A stretch of DNA of 64,000 bases, taken from Schizochytrium sp. CCTCC M209059. Its lineage: Eukaryota > Sar > Bigyra > Thraustochytrida > Thraustochytriidae. The translations under genes were made by a program, and so were the position numbers. The stretch is taken from contig KN805371.1 in NCBI GenBank assembly GCA_000818945.1, forward strand, positions 1,178,696 through 1,242,695, in the 5' to 3' direction. Below, piece by piece: positions 39,457 through 49,719 of this stretch; position 1 is the stretch's first letter; each line of letters begins with the position of its first letter. The notes below the pieces were generated by a model. It had not been told where the DNA came from and made no database searches. It was given only the letters and a program-made list of their open reading frames with translations.

Positions 39457-40122
39457 TCAAAAAGAGAGCATGACCGAGGCGACAATCACGAGAACGATGC
39501 TCATGACCGCACGTGTGGCGGGGCTGTTAAAAAGATCGGACGATGTACCGCCCACGTGTCCGCACTCGCCGTCAGTGTAGTACGCGACGGAGCAGTTGGT
39601 GCCAGTCTCCTCAGTGTGGTTGCAGCCGCCACAGCAGTGGCAGCATCCCGCGCCGTCACCAAAGGGTGAAGATGAGACAAAGCCAGGTTCGTACCAGCCA
39701 AAGCGGTACTCGGTGTCGGTATTTCCAGAAAGGCAAGTCGCCTCATCAACGGCGCAGTACACCTCATGCGTGGTTGAGTCGTAGCAGGAACCGGCACTCT
39801 CGCCAGGGCCAACCTCGCATTCGCCGTTGATCCGGTTGTCCTTGTACATGTCGCATGAACCGTCGTCGGGTTCGGCACTTTCATCACAGCCCTCGCAACA
39901 CAAGCAGCAATCATTGAGGGTAGAGCCCTCTTCGTACCAAAAGGCGATCGGGGTCTCGCCGTCCGTGTTGCGTGCAAGACACGAGGCCTCGGAGACGCCA
40001 CAGGTGACTTGATGTGTGATAAGACTGTAGCACGCATCACCGGCAGAGCCATCTTGAGCGTTCACCATGCCGCATCCGCCTGCCACGGCGAGGACAGCCG
40101 CAAATGCAAGCCGAACCATCAT
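39457..40122 (-). CDS. Two-repeat Cys-rich secreted protein with predicted GPI signal
   Basis: A 221-residue protein from ATG 40120-40122; the codon before it in frame is non-ATG. A signal peptide covers about residues 1-23. Two tandem repeats follow, near 30-105 and 108-187, each with ten Cys. The shared pattern is Cys-Tyr-x4-Thr-His-x-Val-x-Cys, then Cys-Leu-x2-Asn-Thr-Asp, Trp-Tyr-Glu-x-Gly, Cys-Cys-x-Cys-Cys-x-Gly-Cys and Gly-Glu-Cys. The last 20 residues are hydrophobic without a charged end, as in GPI-anchored proteins. I do not recognise the repeat. The conserved Cys pattern implies a disulfide-bonded extracellular module. Confidence 0.8.
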   Translation of the reverse strand: MMVRLAFAAVLAVAGGCGMVNAQDGSAGDACYSLITHQVTCGVSEASCLARNTDGETPIAFWYEEGSTLNDCCLCCEGCDESAEPDDGSCDMYKDNRINGECEVGPGESAGSCYDSTTHEVYCAVDEATCLSGNTDTEYRFGWYEPGFVSSSPFGDGAGCCHCCGGCNHTEETGTNCSVAYYTDGECGHVGGTSSDLFNSPATRAVMSIVLVIVASVMLSF

Positions 40123-42740
40123 CTTCACTCACGCTGAGATTGTGCGAGTCGTGCTTCTTGTTCTTGTTCTTCTTTTTCTTGTGTTATCCTGTAGATAATC
40201 TAGATAGACTTGTCGCGTTTGGGATTTGCTACCCTGCCAGACCGAGAGGCCATACTGCGCTTGCGCTGCGCCGCAACCGGAGATCGGAAGCGGCTCAGCG
40301 CGTTCGAGGCCAGCGGCACGCGCTGCGTGGACTTGGAAGCGCCCTTCACGGTCTGCGCTGCGGTATCTGTGGTACCTCTCGCTACACTCTACCTAAACTG
40401 TCTGCCTGCGGCGCGCTTGGACAACCTGCGCACGTCGGCGTCGCCGCGCCTCGGGACGCGTACGCGCAGCAGCCTGCGGTGCGAGGGCCGAACCGAAACC
40501 GCGTTGCCATCGGCCAACTCGCTCGCGGAGCCGGGGCCAATCATTTCATTTCATTTCGCCAGCGGACTCGAGACGCGCTGAGGTCGCGGGGAGCTCTCTC
40601 GAAGACAAAACACCTGAAGGAGCAGCAGCAGCAGCAGCTTGGCGTCTCGATTGCGAGCTCAAGCAGCTTCTTGGGCATCAAGAGCAGATCGTTGGCGACG
40701 ATGATGAAGTTGATGGATGACGAGGTTGAAGAGGTTATCGCTTCAGCTCACCCGACGTCGGGTTTGCGTGAATGAACCCTCGTCGCAGCCAGTCGAGCCC
40801 TTCATGCAGCACGCACACACATTGCGAGGGGGGGCCGACTTTGTTGGTATTCATTCCCACCCGCTCATTACACCCAGCTATGGCCCGGGCCTTGGGTGAG
40901 ATCTTCTGCGATCAACCATCTCGTCGCCGCGAGCTCGCTCTGCAGCAGCGACGGCGGCGGCGGCATTGTCGTCTCCGAGAAACCTTGCTGACGCAGCACC
41001 ACCATTTGATCGAGCGACCTGTGAAGGAAGCATTGAAACATTGAGGTGGCGAGATCTCGGATTTCCGGTGGTCCTTTGCATCGCAGCGACTGATCGATTC
41101 TTCACAACGGAGACACTTCCCACCACCGTCCTGGCTGCAGCCGCGACGCCTTGAAGCGAGCGTGATCGGAGGCTGGAGCAGAGACGACAGCATGTGGCGA
41201 ACGCGGCCACGGCCAAAGCAATGGACGGTCCCGGCGCAGCACGTGCAGCCTTGAAGCCCGATGAATCTACGGAAAGAAGACGAGAGGACGACCAGCAGCA
41301 GCAAGGCAGAAACCAAGTATTTTCCTCATAAGACACATCAAATCAAACACTTAAACAAGCAAACGGTGTGCGCCCTACGTGCGGCCACGGTGCCGTGGTC
41401 CCGCAGGCGTGCGCCGGCACGCTCTCGGCGGCAAGGACTCGCACGATGTGGGGGAACCCGCTTTTTCTTGACCGTCCTTTGTCTGCAAGCAGTCGCCGCC
41501 TCACCGCCCACAGTGAACGCCCCCTGCGCGGCTGCGGGCTTTCCAGCCGCGTGGCCGCCCGTGCATGCACGTGCACGTGCGGGGCGGGCTTGGAGGGGAT
41601 GGCTGTGGGCAGGTGCCACCAGAGCCTTTTTCGGGCTGCTTGGGATTGCAGGGGAGGGAATTCAGGGGAGCATAGTTTGCGGAGACAGAGAGCGGCTCGA
41701 GCAGCCGCGCTTCAAGACGCGCTCACGCGAGAACCTTTCCCTTTCTCCAAGCTGCGTCCGTTCCGCTGGGCCAGAGCGGGGCTAAGGTCGGAGTCATCGT
41801 CATCATCATCATCATCATTGTCGTCATCGTCGTTGTGATCATCGTCTTTTGTTTTGCACGAGGAAATGGACGGTCATCGTTTTCCTCGTGTCTGTGGAGC
41901 TGCAGCCGGAGTCGGACTTCTTGGCGGTGGCTTGCGCCAGCGGCTTGCACCCGGGAGACGACGATCGCGGCGCTGACAGCGACGAGAACGAATGATCGAT
42001 CGATCGATCGATCGATCAGCGCGCGAGAGCGCGAGCACCCAGCGCAGATCCTACAAGAATTTCCATTAATCAAGAAATATCAGTCTCGACCCGACGGTGA
42101 CCGATTGCGATCGTGGATTCCGGTGTCACAGTAGCACGGCCCACATCGGGCCCAAAGCAAACAAACAGAAACGTAAGGCGGCAGCGGCAGCACCGGAAGT
42201 ATAAACGCAGCTAGTTCAGTCAGGGCACGACGCGGCTGGGGCGCGGCCCGAGGCCATAGAGCTGAATCGCGCCGACGCGGAAGCGTCTCGCCTGAAGCTG
42301 CTGCACTGCTTGCACAGCTCGAGAGACCAACTTTGTTGGAGGCGTGGACACAAAGGCCAGCAAGAACGACCAAAAAGCGACGCGCAGCACGTGCAAGCGC
42401 GCGCGCACGTGCACGCCAAGGTGACTGAGTCTGCGGCAACTTAAGTGCGGGCCTCGACAATCTCGAGATCGCGAAGTGCGGACAACGGAACCTGACCTCA
42501 TTCATATCCAGTCTTTCGACCCTGGCTTGGCAGCTAGCTCCGACCGGCACCCGCGGCAGAGGTCTGCCAACTTAGCCACAGGGTGTCGAAAGGCGTGATC
42601 CAGCCACGACGTCCGAAAGTTTCTTTGCCAGCAAACACGAAACGTACCGCCGCAAAAACACAGCTAGCCCCATTGCCTTCGGGAAAAGCACGAGCTGCAA
42701 TAAGGCCGTCAATCAACCTAGCACCTAGCCACCCGCTAGG
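40123..42740. other. Long divergent intergenic region, no gene seen
   Basis: About 2.6 kb between the Cys-rich gene (-) and the MFS gene (+). A CAG run occurs at 40620-40640, a TCATCA run near 41796-41830 and a GATC array at 41994-42018. The frame at 41261-41785 begins with ATG but is compositionally low-quality (Arg/Ala-rich) and has no domain. Confidence 0.6.
41994..42018. repeat. (GATC)n tetranucleotide array
   Basis: Six GATC units, self-complementary, so it can form a hairpin or slipped structure. A shorter CGAT/GATC run occurs at 31832-31846. Confidence 0.9.
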
Positions 42741-44687
42741 ATGACTTTCACCTGCGTGGATGCCACCACGCAGGCGGCTCATGGCTATCTCATCGAAACG
42801 AATTGTGACACGTACTGTCTGATTGCCTACGGACAGAACTCGTACACGAGTCTCTTTGGGTACAGCTACAAGGTCTGCCAAGCGCTGGGCTGCGCCGAGC
42901 TTGACGAGGATGGAAACGTTGTCAACGATATTGTGGATCGCCTTCGCACGGCAGCCTCGGGCGCACAAGATGTCTACCTCTGCGATAACACCACCTACCT
43001 CGAGTACCCGGATGCGCTCCAAGTGCCCGACCCCACAACGGGTCCTTGCAACTGGTACAACCCAGACATTATGGAAGCCGTCGTCCCGGAGTCCGACCAA
43101 ACATGCACGCAGCTGCCCCTCGCGTTCAGTACCGCAGGCTCGAGCAACTGGATCCTCAACAACCTCGCTCTCTTCATTGGCCTCGTTTTCCTCGGCATCT
43201 TCGTTCTTGTCGCCAGCATGTGCGGCTGCTGGTTGCGTTGGCGCCACAACCGTGGTCTGAACATTTACCCCAGCAAGGCGGTCGAGTTGCAGCCTGGCAA
43301 GACGTTCAAGCACTTTGTTGCCCTCATGTACCTGTGCTTCATCTCCATCATGACGCTCGCCTTCATCAACGGTATGCAAGCTTTTCTGCTCGCTGATCTC
43401 TATGGCGTGGATTCCGATGACTTTGGCACCGTTACTGGCACGCTGGGCGTCGTGGATGAAATCTTTTCCATGATTGCAGTGCTTGCCTGGGGTTTCGTCG
43501 CCGACCGTCTGGGACGCCGTGCCATGCTCACGGGAGGACTTTCGCTCGTCATTCTCTCCGTAATCCTTTTTCCAAACGGCGGCTCAGTCTATCCGGGTCT
43601 CTTGTGCGCGCGCATCATTTTTGCAATTGGTTCCTCGGCACTCACGTGCTCCATGACCGTCATTCTCTCTGATGTTGTCAAGCGCTCCTCTTTGGGCCTC
43701 GGCACGGGCTTGATTGGCGTTGCGTCCGGCTCGGGTGCGCTCTTCGGCGTCTTTGTCTTCATGGGTCCCGTGGCGACGGCTACATGCCTCGAGGCCGCCT
43801 ACTATATTTTCCTCATCGTCCCGTTGACCATGCTCGTCGCGACTTGGGTCGCCGTGGACAACCGCCCCATCGTTCAAGCTGAAAACTCGGATGAGGTCGA
43901 AGAGCTTGAAGACACGCGTCCGATGATGGCGCGTCTCGTCGAACTTTACCACACTTCAAAGAAGGATCCCCGTCTTTTGGTCAGCTACGTTTCCGGGTTT
44001 GCCGGGCGTGGTGCCACTGTTGTCGTGACCACCTACCTTCCGCTCTGGATTGCGCTCGTGTATCAGGAGGATGGCCTTTGCGTCTCATCGGACTCTGGGG
44101 ATTCGTCTGTGTGCGGCGAGCTCCTTGAAAATCTCAGCAGACAGGAGTGCCCGGGAGCGTACACGCGCGCCTCTCGAGTCACTGGCACTGCGCAAGCCGC
44201 GGGACTCATTGTGGCCATCTGGATCGGCTACTACGCGGGTCATTTCAAGAACATTTACAATGCGCTGAGCTTTGCGGGTGCCTTTGCGGGCTGCGCGTAC
44301 CTCCTGACTCTGATTATTTCCGAGCCAGCGGCAACGAGCACCTATGGTATTGCCTTTGCCTGGGGTATTGGCGAGATTGGTCTTGTCGTGGTAGCCCAGG
44401 TTGCTGTGGCCCGTCAGATGAGTTTCCACCCACACCAGCGCGGCGCCATTGCAGGCATGTACTCCTTTGTTGGCTCGCTCGGTATCATTTTCATCACGTA
44501 CGCTGGTGGTATCCTCTTTGACGACTGGATCCCGCAGGCGCCCTTTGTGTTGTTGGGCGTTTTTGCCCTCTTTCTCTCGCTCCTCGCGCTCTGGGTCAGT
44601 CGCTGGGAGAATAAGCACGGCAGCGTCACCATTGAGGCGAAGGATGCGGTCGGCACGGTCGGCACGGTCAACTCCATTTCCTCATGA
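42741..44687 (+). CDS. Major facilitator superfamily transporter with N-terminal ectodomain
   Basis: A 648-residue protein from ATG 42741. Residues 1-130 are a Cys-rich extracytoplasmic-type domain (about eight Cys, Asn-Thr-Thr). A first TM near 135-160 is followed by a basic Trp-Arg-Trp-Arg loop. Then come twelve further MFS-type spans from about 193 to 630. The MFS signature Gly-x3-Asp-Arg-Leu-Gly-Arg-Arg lies after the second or third span, near residue 250. A matching motif Gly-x4-Gly-Phe-Lys is less clear in the second half. The acidic loop near 385-400 is the central cytoplasmic loop. The substrate is not inferable. There is no signal peptide ahead of the ectodomain, so a missed upstream exon or an N-in topology set by the first TM is possible. 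Confidence 0.87.
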   Translation: MTFTCVDATTQAAHGYLIETNCDTYCLIAYGQNSYTSLFGYSYKVCQALGCAELDEDGNVVNDIVDRLRTAASGAQDVYLCDNTTYLEYPDALQVPDPTTGPCNWYNPDIMEAVVPESDQTCTQLPLAFSTAGSSNWILNNLALFIGLVFLGIFVLVASMCGCWLRWRHNRGLNIYPSKAVELQPGKTFKHFVALMYLCFISIMTLAFINGMQAFLLADLYGVDSDDFGTVTGTLGVVDEIFSMIAVLAWGFVADRLGRRAMLTGGLSLVILSVILFPNGGSVYPGLLCARIIFAIGSSALTCSMTVILSDVVKRSSLGLGTGLIGVASGSGALFGVFVFMGPVATATCLEAAYYIFLIVPLTMLVATWVAVDNRPIVQAENSDEVEELEDTRPMMARLVELYHTSKKDPRLLVSYVSGFAGRGATVVVTTYLPLWIALVYQEDGLCVSSDSGDSSVCGELLENLSRQECPGAYTRASRVTGTAQAAGLIVAIWIGYYAGHFKNIYNALSFAGAFAGCAYLLTLIISEPAATSTYGIAFAWGIGEIGLVVVAQVAVARQMSFHPHQRGAIAGMYSFVGSLGIIFITYAGGILFDDWIPQAPFVLLGVFALFLSLLALWVSRWENKHGSVTIEAKDAVGTVGTVNSISS

Positions 44688-45744
44688 TTTCTCTCGATTT
44701 TTCTCTTGTTGACATTTTTGATAAAATCTTCTTTTCTTTTGTCACAGTTTGTTAGCCTTGCGTTACTTTGCAATGCCTCAAGGAAATCCTCAGGTCTGTC
44801 TCCTTACGAGTCCTTTCCAACTTCTTTTCCCTCACTGGCTGACGTTCTCGAACACGAACACACTGTTGGGCAGGATCAACATATTGCATGCACACAGAAC
44901 TCCGCAGTCTGCAGCTGCAACTACGTTCCCTGCAGCTGTCTGCCCTGTAGCCGTAGGACCTCGTCCCAACATGCTCTGCTCTGACAGTGAGTGAGCTCAG
45001 CTCCTCGAAGACCATTGCGCCAGTTCCCGGCCCCCGCAGCTCCCTCGCGGCGATCCTCGCTCTTACACCTCAAATACCCCCTCTTCCGGCGCGTGCCGCC
45101 CTACGTAGTAGGAAACGCCGGGCCCGGTTCCGGGGCATTCGCAACCTCTCGACGTCGTTCTCCGATCTCCGGGCAGCACGTGCGCGGAGGCGCGATCCGC
45201 TGAGTACATAATCACTAACCACGACGCAAGTGCTCTTGAACAATCGAGGGTTCGAAGCCGCGACCAAGCACGATTTCGCAGCGCACCACGAACAACCTCC
45301 CGCCGCCTCGGCTTCTGGCCGCGACCTCGGCTCGCCCTGCCCGGCGCGCCCGAGGCCGTCGCCGTCGGCGCGCAGGCCGGGCGACCAAGGCGCCGAGGCG
45401 GAGGAGACGAAGCCGCGGCCGTCGAGGGCTGGCCGGTTCGGCGGCGCTGGAAGAGAAGAGACCATGATATGATGATGATATGATAATTGTGACACAGGGC
45501 GTGTCACGATTTTGCGCAACGTGAAGACGCGGAGGGAGGGACGGCGAGGGAGAGCGTCGCGCGGACGCGGCAGAACCGAAACGCGAACCAGCATTCGAGC
45601 GGAGGCCGAGGAAAGCGAAGCAGAGGCGAACGCAGCGAGCCGGCGCGTCGGGCTTGGACGCTCGGGTGCGGAGACGAAGGAAGGCTCGCGGCGGGGAGGG
45701 AGGGCAAGACGCAGGAGGACGGACGCGAGGAGGAGGAGGACAAG
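44688..45744. other. Intergenic region, no gene seen
   Basis: About 1.06 kb. The first 100 bp is T-rich 3' UTR of the MFS gene. From 45280 the sequence becomes very GC-rich as 5' flank of the Ser-rich gene. No RNA gene was supported, although a B-box-like GGTTCGAAGCC occurs at 45249-45259. Confidence 0.55.
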
Positions 45745-46267
45745 ATGTCGCTCAGCACGCAGGAAGAATGGCAGACCAATCCTTCGCCGACGCTCAAGAT
45801 GGCGAGCTCGCGCAAGGCGCGCGTGGTGACCACGCTGCAATCGAAGCTGCGCAGACCCTCGTTCAAGCAAAAGGACATGTCGATGGCCCTCCAGCCGGTG
45901 GAACAGGACCTCGACTCGAGGACCATGCAAAGCATCAGGTCGGCTGTTGATGAGAAGGCGCGACGCAAAGCAGAGGCGAAGAGGATGTCGCGCTGGTCTC
46001 GTTCTACGACGCGAGAAAGTCGAGCAGACTCGGCGTCCACTGCGACGAGTGCGAGCTCAGCGTCTACAGCGTCGAGCAGGAGCACCTCGTCATCCACGTC
46101 GAGCAGAAGCTCAGGCCGGGGCCAGGGAGTTCCCGTTATGATGGCGCTCTGGGAGGGCATTGAGACAGTGCTGGCCCGCATCAAGGCCTTTGTCGGTACG
46201 GACGGAGCCGCTGGTGCTGCGCAAGACCGCACGTCGACGAGGACCTCGCGTAGCTCCCGCAGGAGCA

Positions 46268-46316
<49 letters not shown>

Positions 46317-46398
46317 CAGCAGCAGCAGCAGCGGCAGCAGCTCGCTTTACACCGTCGACGAAGAAGATGAAGACGAAGGAGACGATGGCGAGCTTTAA
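45745..46398 (+). CDS. Serine-rich low-complexity protein, unknown function
   Basis: A 217-residue protein from ATG 45745. The first 95 residues are basic and mixed in composition. Then Ser/Thr/Arg-rich stretches (about 90-130) surround a short amphipathic helix (Pro-Val-Met-Met-Ala-Leu-Trp-Glu-Gly-Ile). A 25-residue poly-Ser tract, encoded by an AGC repeat at 46264-46340, precedes an acidic end (Asp-Glu-Glu-Asp). No family is recognised. The clean ATG and the amphipathic helix conserved-looking core favour a real gene, but a low-complexity false gene cannot be excluded. Confidence 0.55.
46264..46340. repeat. (AGC)n trinucleotide array inside a gene
   Basis: About 25 AGC units with one TAG-offset variant (AGT) and one GGC, encoding poly-Ser in the overlapping frame. 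It is the longest trinucleotide array in the window after the one at 1-65. Confidence 0.9.
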
Positions 46399-46524
46399 GG
46401 AATGCATGCACTGGCTGCAACAATGACAACATGGCAAGTTGGCGACATGATATGATGGTGTGACATTGTGATGAAAGCCTCACACGACGTCCTCATTTTT
46501 TTTTTCAAATATGAATAGTACTTT

Positions 46525-46584
<60 letters not shown>

Positions 46585-46829
46585 GATTATCACAGCAACA
46601 AGAATGATCGCCATCGGTCCACTCATGATGTTTTTACTATTCCAAGGGAAGATGATTCTCACGCCAGTCAGGGTCTCTTTTGTGGGCGAGAACGAGAAAA
46701 GAGGTTAAAGTAACAGTAAGAGAGGAACCAAACCAAAAAAAAAAGAGCAGGGGGAAAAACTGATTGCATTATGGCAGTCTCAAACAATCAAAGAGAAGAT
46801 TCGGTGTGTGACGAACAAATTAGTAAAGT
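46399..46829. other. Convergent intergenic region with (ATCA)n array
   Basis: Short 3' flanks of the Ser-rich gene and TCTP. It is AT-rich and holds the tetranucleotide array at 46525-46584. No gene is seen. Confidence 0.6.
46525..46584. repeat. (ATCA)n tetranucleotide array
   Basis: Fifteen uninterrupted units between two convergent genes; open on all frames of one strand only by chance of composition. Confidence 0.95.
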
Positions 46830-47360
46830 TTAGTACTTCTCCGCGATCATGGCGTGGGTAAAGTAGATAAACTTGGGGGCGCCAAGCTCGTTGGCCTGGT
46901 CGTCCCACCAGGCGACAACGGGGCTGGTGAAGCTAGAGGTCTGGTAGATCTCAAAGTTCTTGAACTCAGCGTTAAGAAGATCGAGGAAGGCCTTGGCGGA
47001 CTTCATGAAGGGGCCCGGCTTGTCGCCCTTCTCCACAATCTTATCCTTGGTGTCCTTGCAGAACTTCTTGTACATGACGGCGAACTCAGCCTTCTTGAGC
47101 TCGATGGGGCCCTCGTAGCTGAAGCCAGTCTCCTTGTCGACGAGCTGGTTGACAAGCTGGGCGGAGTCGTCGGTGCCGGCATCGGCCTCCTCCGCGGAAG
47201 CGTTGGCGCCAATGTCGATATCGCCGACATCCTTGTTGATCATCTTACTCTGCACAACGGTGAGGCCCTCGAGCTCGGCGCCGTTGAACTTGAGCGGCTC
47301 CTGGACGTAGCTGTCGCTGAGGACCTGGTCGCCGGAGGCGATGTCCGTGTAGACGATCAT
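46830..47360 (-). CDS. TPT1: Translationally controlled tumour protein homologue
   Basis: A 176-residue single-exon protein from ATG 47358-47360, the normal TCTP length. Residues 1-10 begin Met-Ile-Val-Tyr-Thr-Asp. The C-terminal half has the family's helical hairpin and the Phe-Ile-Tyr-Phe-Thr-His-Ala-Met segment near the end. TCTP is a conserved guanine-nucleotide-exchange-related and growth-linked protein whose fold resembles Mss4/Dss4. In plants and fungi it links to TOR signalling. The acidic variable loop lies at about residues 50-65 as expected. Confidence 0.97.
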   Translation of the reverse strand: MIVYTDIASGDQVLSDSYVQEPLKFNGAELEGLTVVQSKMINKDVGDIDIGANASAEEADAGTDDSAQLVNQLVDKETGFSYEGPIELKKAEFAVMYKKFCKDTKDKIVEKGDKPGPFMKSAKAFLDLLNAEFKNFEIYQTSSFTSPVVAWWDDQANELGAPKFIYFTHAMIAEKY

Positions 47361-48350
47361 TCTGCTGTGAGCCTGCGGCGGGACGAGCGCGCGGGAGGGA
47401 GAGGAAAGGCGAGGGAGGGCTCGCGACGGCGCTGTTCTACGGTGGACCGGGTGCGACGAGGGTGCGGGTTAGAAAGGCCTTCGATGCGAAACTGGTTGCC
47501 TAGCCTGGGCTGCCTGCGTGGCGCCGCCGCACCGAGCGAATCGAGCGGCCGAGGCCTAGCCGCGCGCTACGGCTTTCACTACAACCCCGGACACCCGCTT
47601 CGGCGGCCAATGCGCCACTTGCGAAGGCCCGATACTCCACTTGCGAAGGCCTTATTGCCGCCGCCTATACTCCACTTGCCGCGGCGCGGCCTCTCGCCGC
47701 CAACCGTCACCCGCAGCCCCTCGCGTGCCCTCTGCGCAGGATTGGCCATTCCTTGTGTCGAGGAACCGGGGACATGGCAAACTGCGGGAAAATAAATGAG
47801 AAGTGGCGAGATTCTGTAGAGGACGAGGTGAAGACCGGTCTGTCGCAGTGCGATAAGTGGCAGTGACGGCGCATCCCCGTGCGGGAGGACCTCGAGTCCC
47901 CTCGCGACGTACGCGGGAGATGCGATCGCAGCCATTCATTTGGCCCCGCACTTTCTCAGTGGAGTCCGAGGCACTCTACGCCCAGTGACACTGCGGGTGC
48001 TCGGGCCGCGTGTCTCCCGTGTTCCCAAAAATTGAAAACATTGGTAAACAGAACAGAACGAAAAGGGCACGCGGGGAATCCTGTTCTTTATGTTCCGCTT
48101 CGCAGCCGCCATGTTCTTTTCGCCGTAAGCCGGGGAAGACCGTTCTCTTTTTCGCCGTTCTCTCGTTCCAACGGAGGCTGCACGCGCCGGTGAACTTGAC
48201 TTGGAGACACGCGCGGAGATGGTCTGGTGCACGTAGGCCTAGTACTACTAGACACGCACAGACTCCGATCGGCCTGCTGGCTGCTGCAAAAGGGACAAGG
48301 CACATCGCTATTGCTCGCGTCGCGGCCGAGGCCACGCGCGGGGGTGAAAC
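47361..48350. other. Divergent promoter region between TCTP and a four-TM gene
   Basis: About 990 bp with ordinary GC-rich composition. A G/A-rich block near 47380-47430 lies next to the TCTP start. No domain-bearing frame was found. Confidence 0.55.
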
Positions 48351-49043
48351 ATGGGCACGGAGGTGGCGGCGGTGGGAGCGGCGGAGGACGGCCCCGCGCC
48401 GGGAAGGCAGACGCAGGCCAGCGACAAGCCCTTCTTCGGCCAAGAGACGTATTTCCCGAGGCCGCCGCAGCTCAAACGCTTGTCAGAGTGGTCCGGCTTT
48501 CCCTTTGCGCACAAACACCATGTGAAAATCACGAGCAAGAATGTCGTTCGCGCCGCGAGTCTCATCGGCTGGAACGCGCTCATCATGTTCTTGTCCGAGG
48601 TCGTCATCGAGATCCTCATGGTAGCAAAGGTTATGCCAAAGATTCCCTTTCGTCTGGACTTCTTTGCGCTGACGACAATCTCGGCGCTTTTGGGCTACCA
48701 GACGCTCGTTGGTGTGGCGCGGCGCGAGCTCGATGTCACGCGTAACTCGCTTATTCTCGCCTTTTACGTGGAGGGCTTTCTCATTGTGGGAGACATTCAG
48801 TTCTTGTTACAGGACACCTATACGCTGCTACTTGCGGTCCGCATTCCCTTTATCGTGCTCACATTTGTCAACTTCGTGCTCGTCATCTGGATGTATTTTG
48901 AGCTGCACAACACGTTTAGGCCGGACTGGCCCATTCTCTTTGACGTTCTCTTTCTACGCAACGAGAATAAACTTGAGAGTGGCCCAGCGCGAGACGAGAC
49001 TCTCGACGACGACAGCAGTCACTTAGATGGTGAGAATGTGTGA
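48351..49043 (+). CDS. Four-span membrane protein, unknown family
   Basis: A 230-residue protein from ATG 48351. Four hydrophobic spans lie near residues 68-90, 104-123, 132-152 and 157-182, with short loops. A Pro-rich start (Phe-Pro-Arg-Pro-Pro) precedes them and an acidic C-terminus follows. No signal peptide, catalytic motif or Cys pattern is visible. I do not recognise the family. It looks like a compact multi-pass protein that could sit in an internal membrane. Confidence 0.65.
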   Translation: MGTEVAAVGAAEDGPAPGRQTQASDKPFFGQETYFPRPPQLKRLSEWSGFPFAHKHHVKITSKNVVRAASLIGWNALIMFLSEVVIEILMVAKVMPKIPFRLDFFALTTISALLGYQTLVGVARRELDVTRNSLILAFYVEGFLIVGDIQFLLQDTYTLLLAVRIPFIVLTFVNFVLVIWMYFELHNTFRPDWPILFDVLFLRNENKLESGPARDETLDDDSSHLDGENV

Positions 49044-49719
49044 AGCTTCTAAAACTTGCCACACGCCTATACGCCTTCAGCACCTGCGTGTATCGTGCGA
49101 GGCATATGATAAAAATAGACACAGGTCTACGTTAGAGTGCAACAATGGACTGGCCGCCTTCACTGTGCGAGACTGTACGCGGTGACGGAGCTTGCATATT
49201 CCTCCTACCAATTTTTCCTTCTTTCAAAGAAGTAGGAGATGCCTGCGCGTGTATGCAGGAGCGAATGACCGCATTTTGTTCAAGCAGGCCTCAAGTGTGA
49301 TTTCGACGAGTGCGCTCTATCAGGAAGGCCTAGTTTCTAAATCTATCAACGCACAATTTTGTTTTTCGTGCACGGATGAACGTTGCTCTCGTTGCAGAGT
49401 AATGAATCGGAGAGAAAAGAAGCCAGCGAAATTGCAGCAGCTACTCCATGTGGTGTGGCAAGCCTGCATACTTTTAACGACTCGCCCTCGCATCCACTCA
49501 CTCACCAGTCCTTGCTTGCTTGCTTGCGTTCCTTTGACTTTGCAAGCTTTTTGCGTCCCCTTAGACGTGACGAGTTTTTGTTCAAGTATGGATGGGATGC
49601 AATGAAGAAAAAATGGAAATAACCTTGTCCTTCTTTTGGAAATGGATTATCAGTCTCTCTGTTCTTTGTCTCTGCTAAGGTGCTGGGCCTTCTTCACGTG
49701 TGACCTCCCAACCAACTTC
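49044..49719. other. Convergent intergenic region, no gene seen
   Basis: Between the four-TM gene and the Tudor-SN stop. Contains no recognised frame or RNA gene. Confidence 0.6.

Noticed and set aside
42534..43379. 281-residue antisense frame over the start of the MFS gene
   Set aside because: It is the complement of a well-supported coding region; GC-rich genes with the same codon bias often leave long antisense frames.
45180..45220. Peptide Asp-Tyr-Val-Leu-Ser-Gly-Ser-Arg-Leu-Arg on the - strand, identical to a stretch in Tudor-SN
   Set aside because: The DNA match is only about 19 of 24 bases, does not extend, and the surrounding frame is not gene-like. It is most likely chance.
45249..45259. 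tRNA B-box-like motif GGTTCGAAGCC
   Set aside because: The five bases on each side do not pair as a T-stem, and no A-box or acceptor stem is found at the right distance on either strand.
46525..46584. Possible CRISPR-like direct repeat
   Set aside because: It is a plain tetranucleotide microsatellite without spacers, and the genome is eukaryotic.
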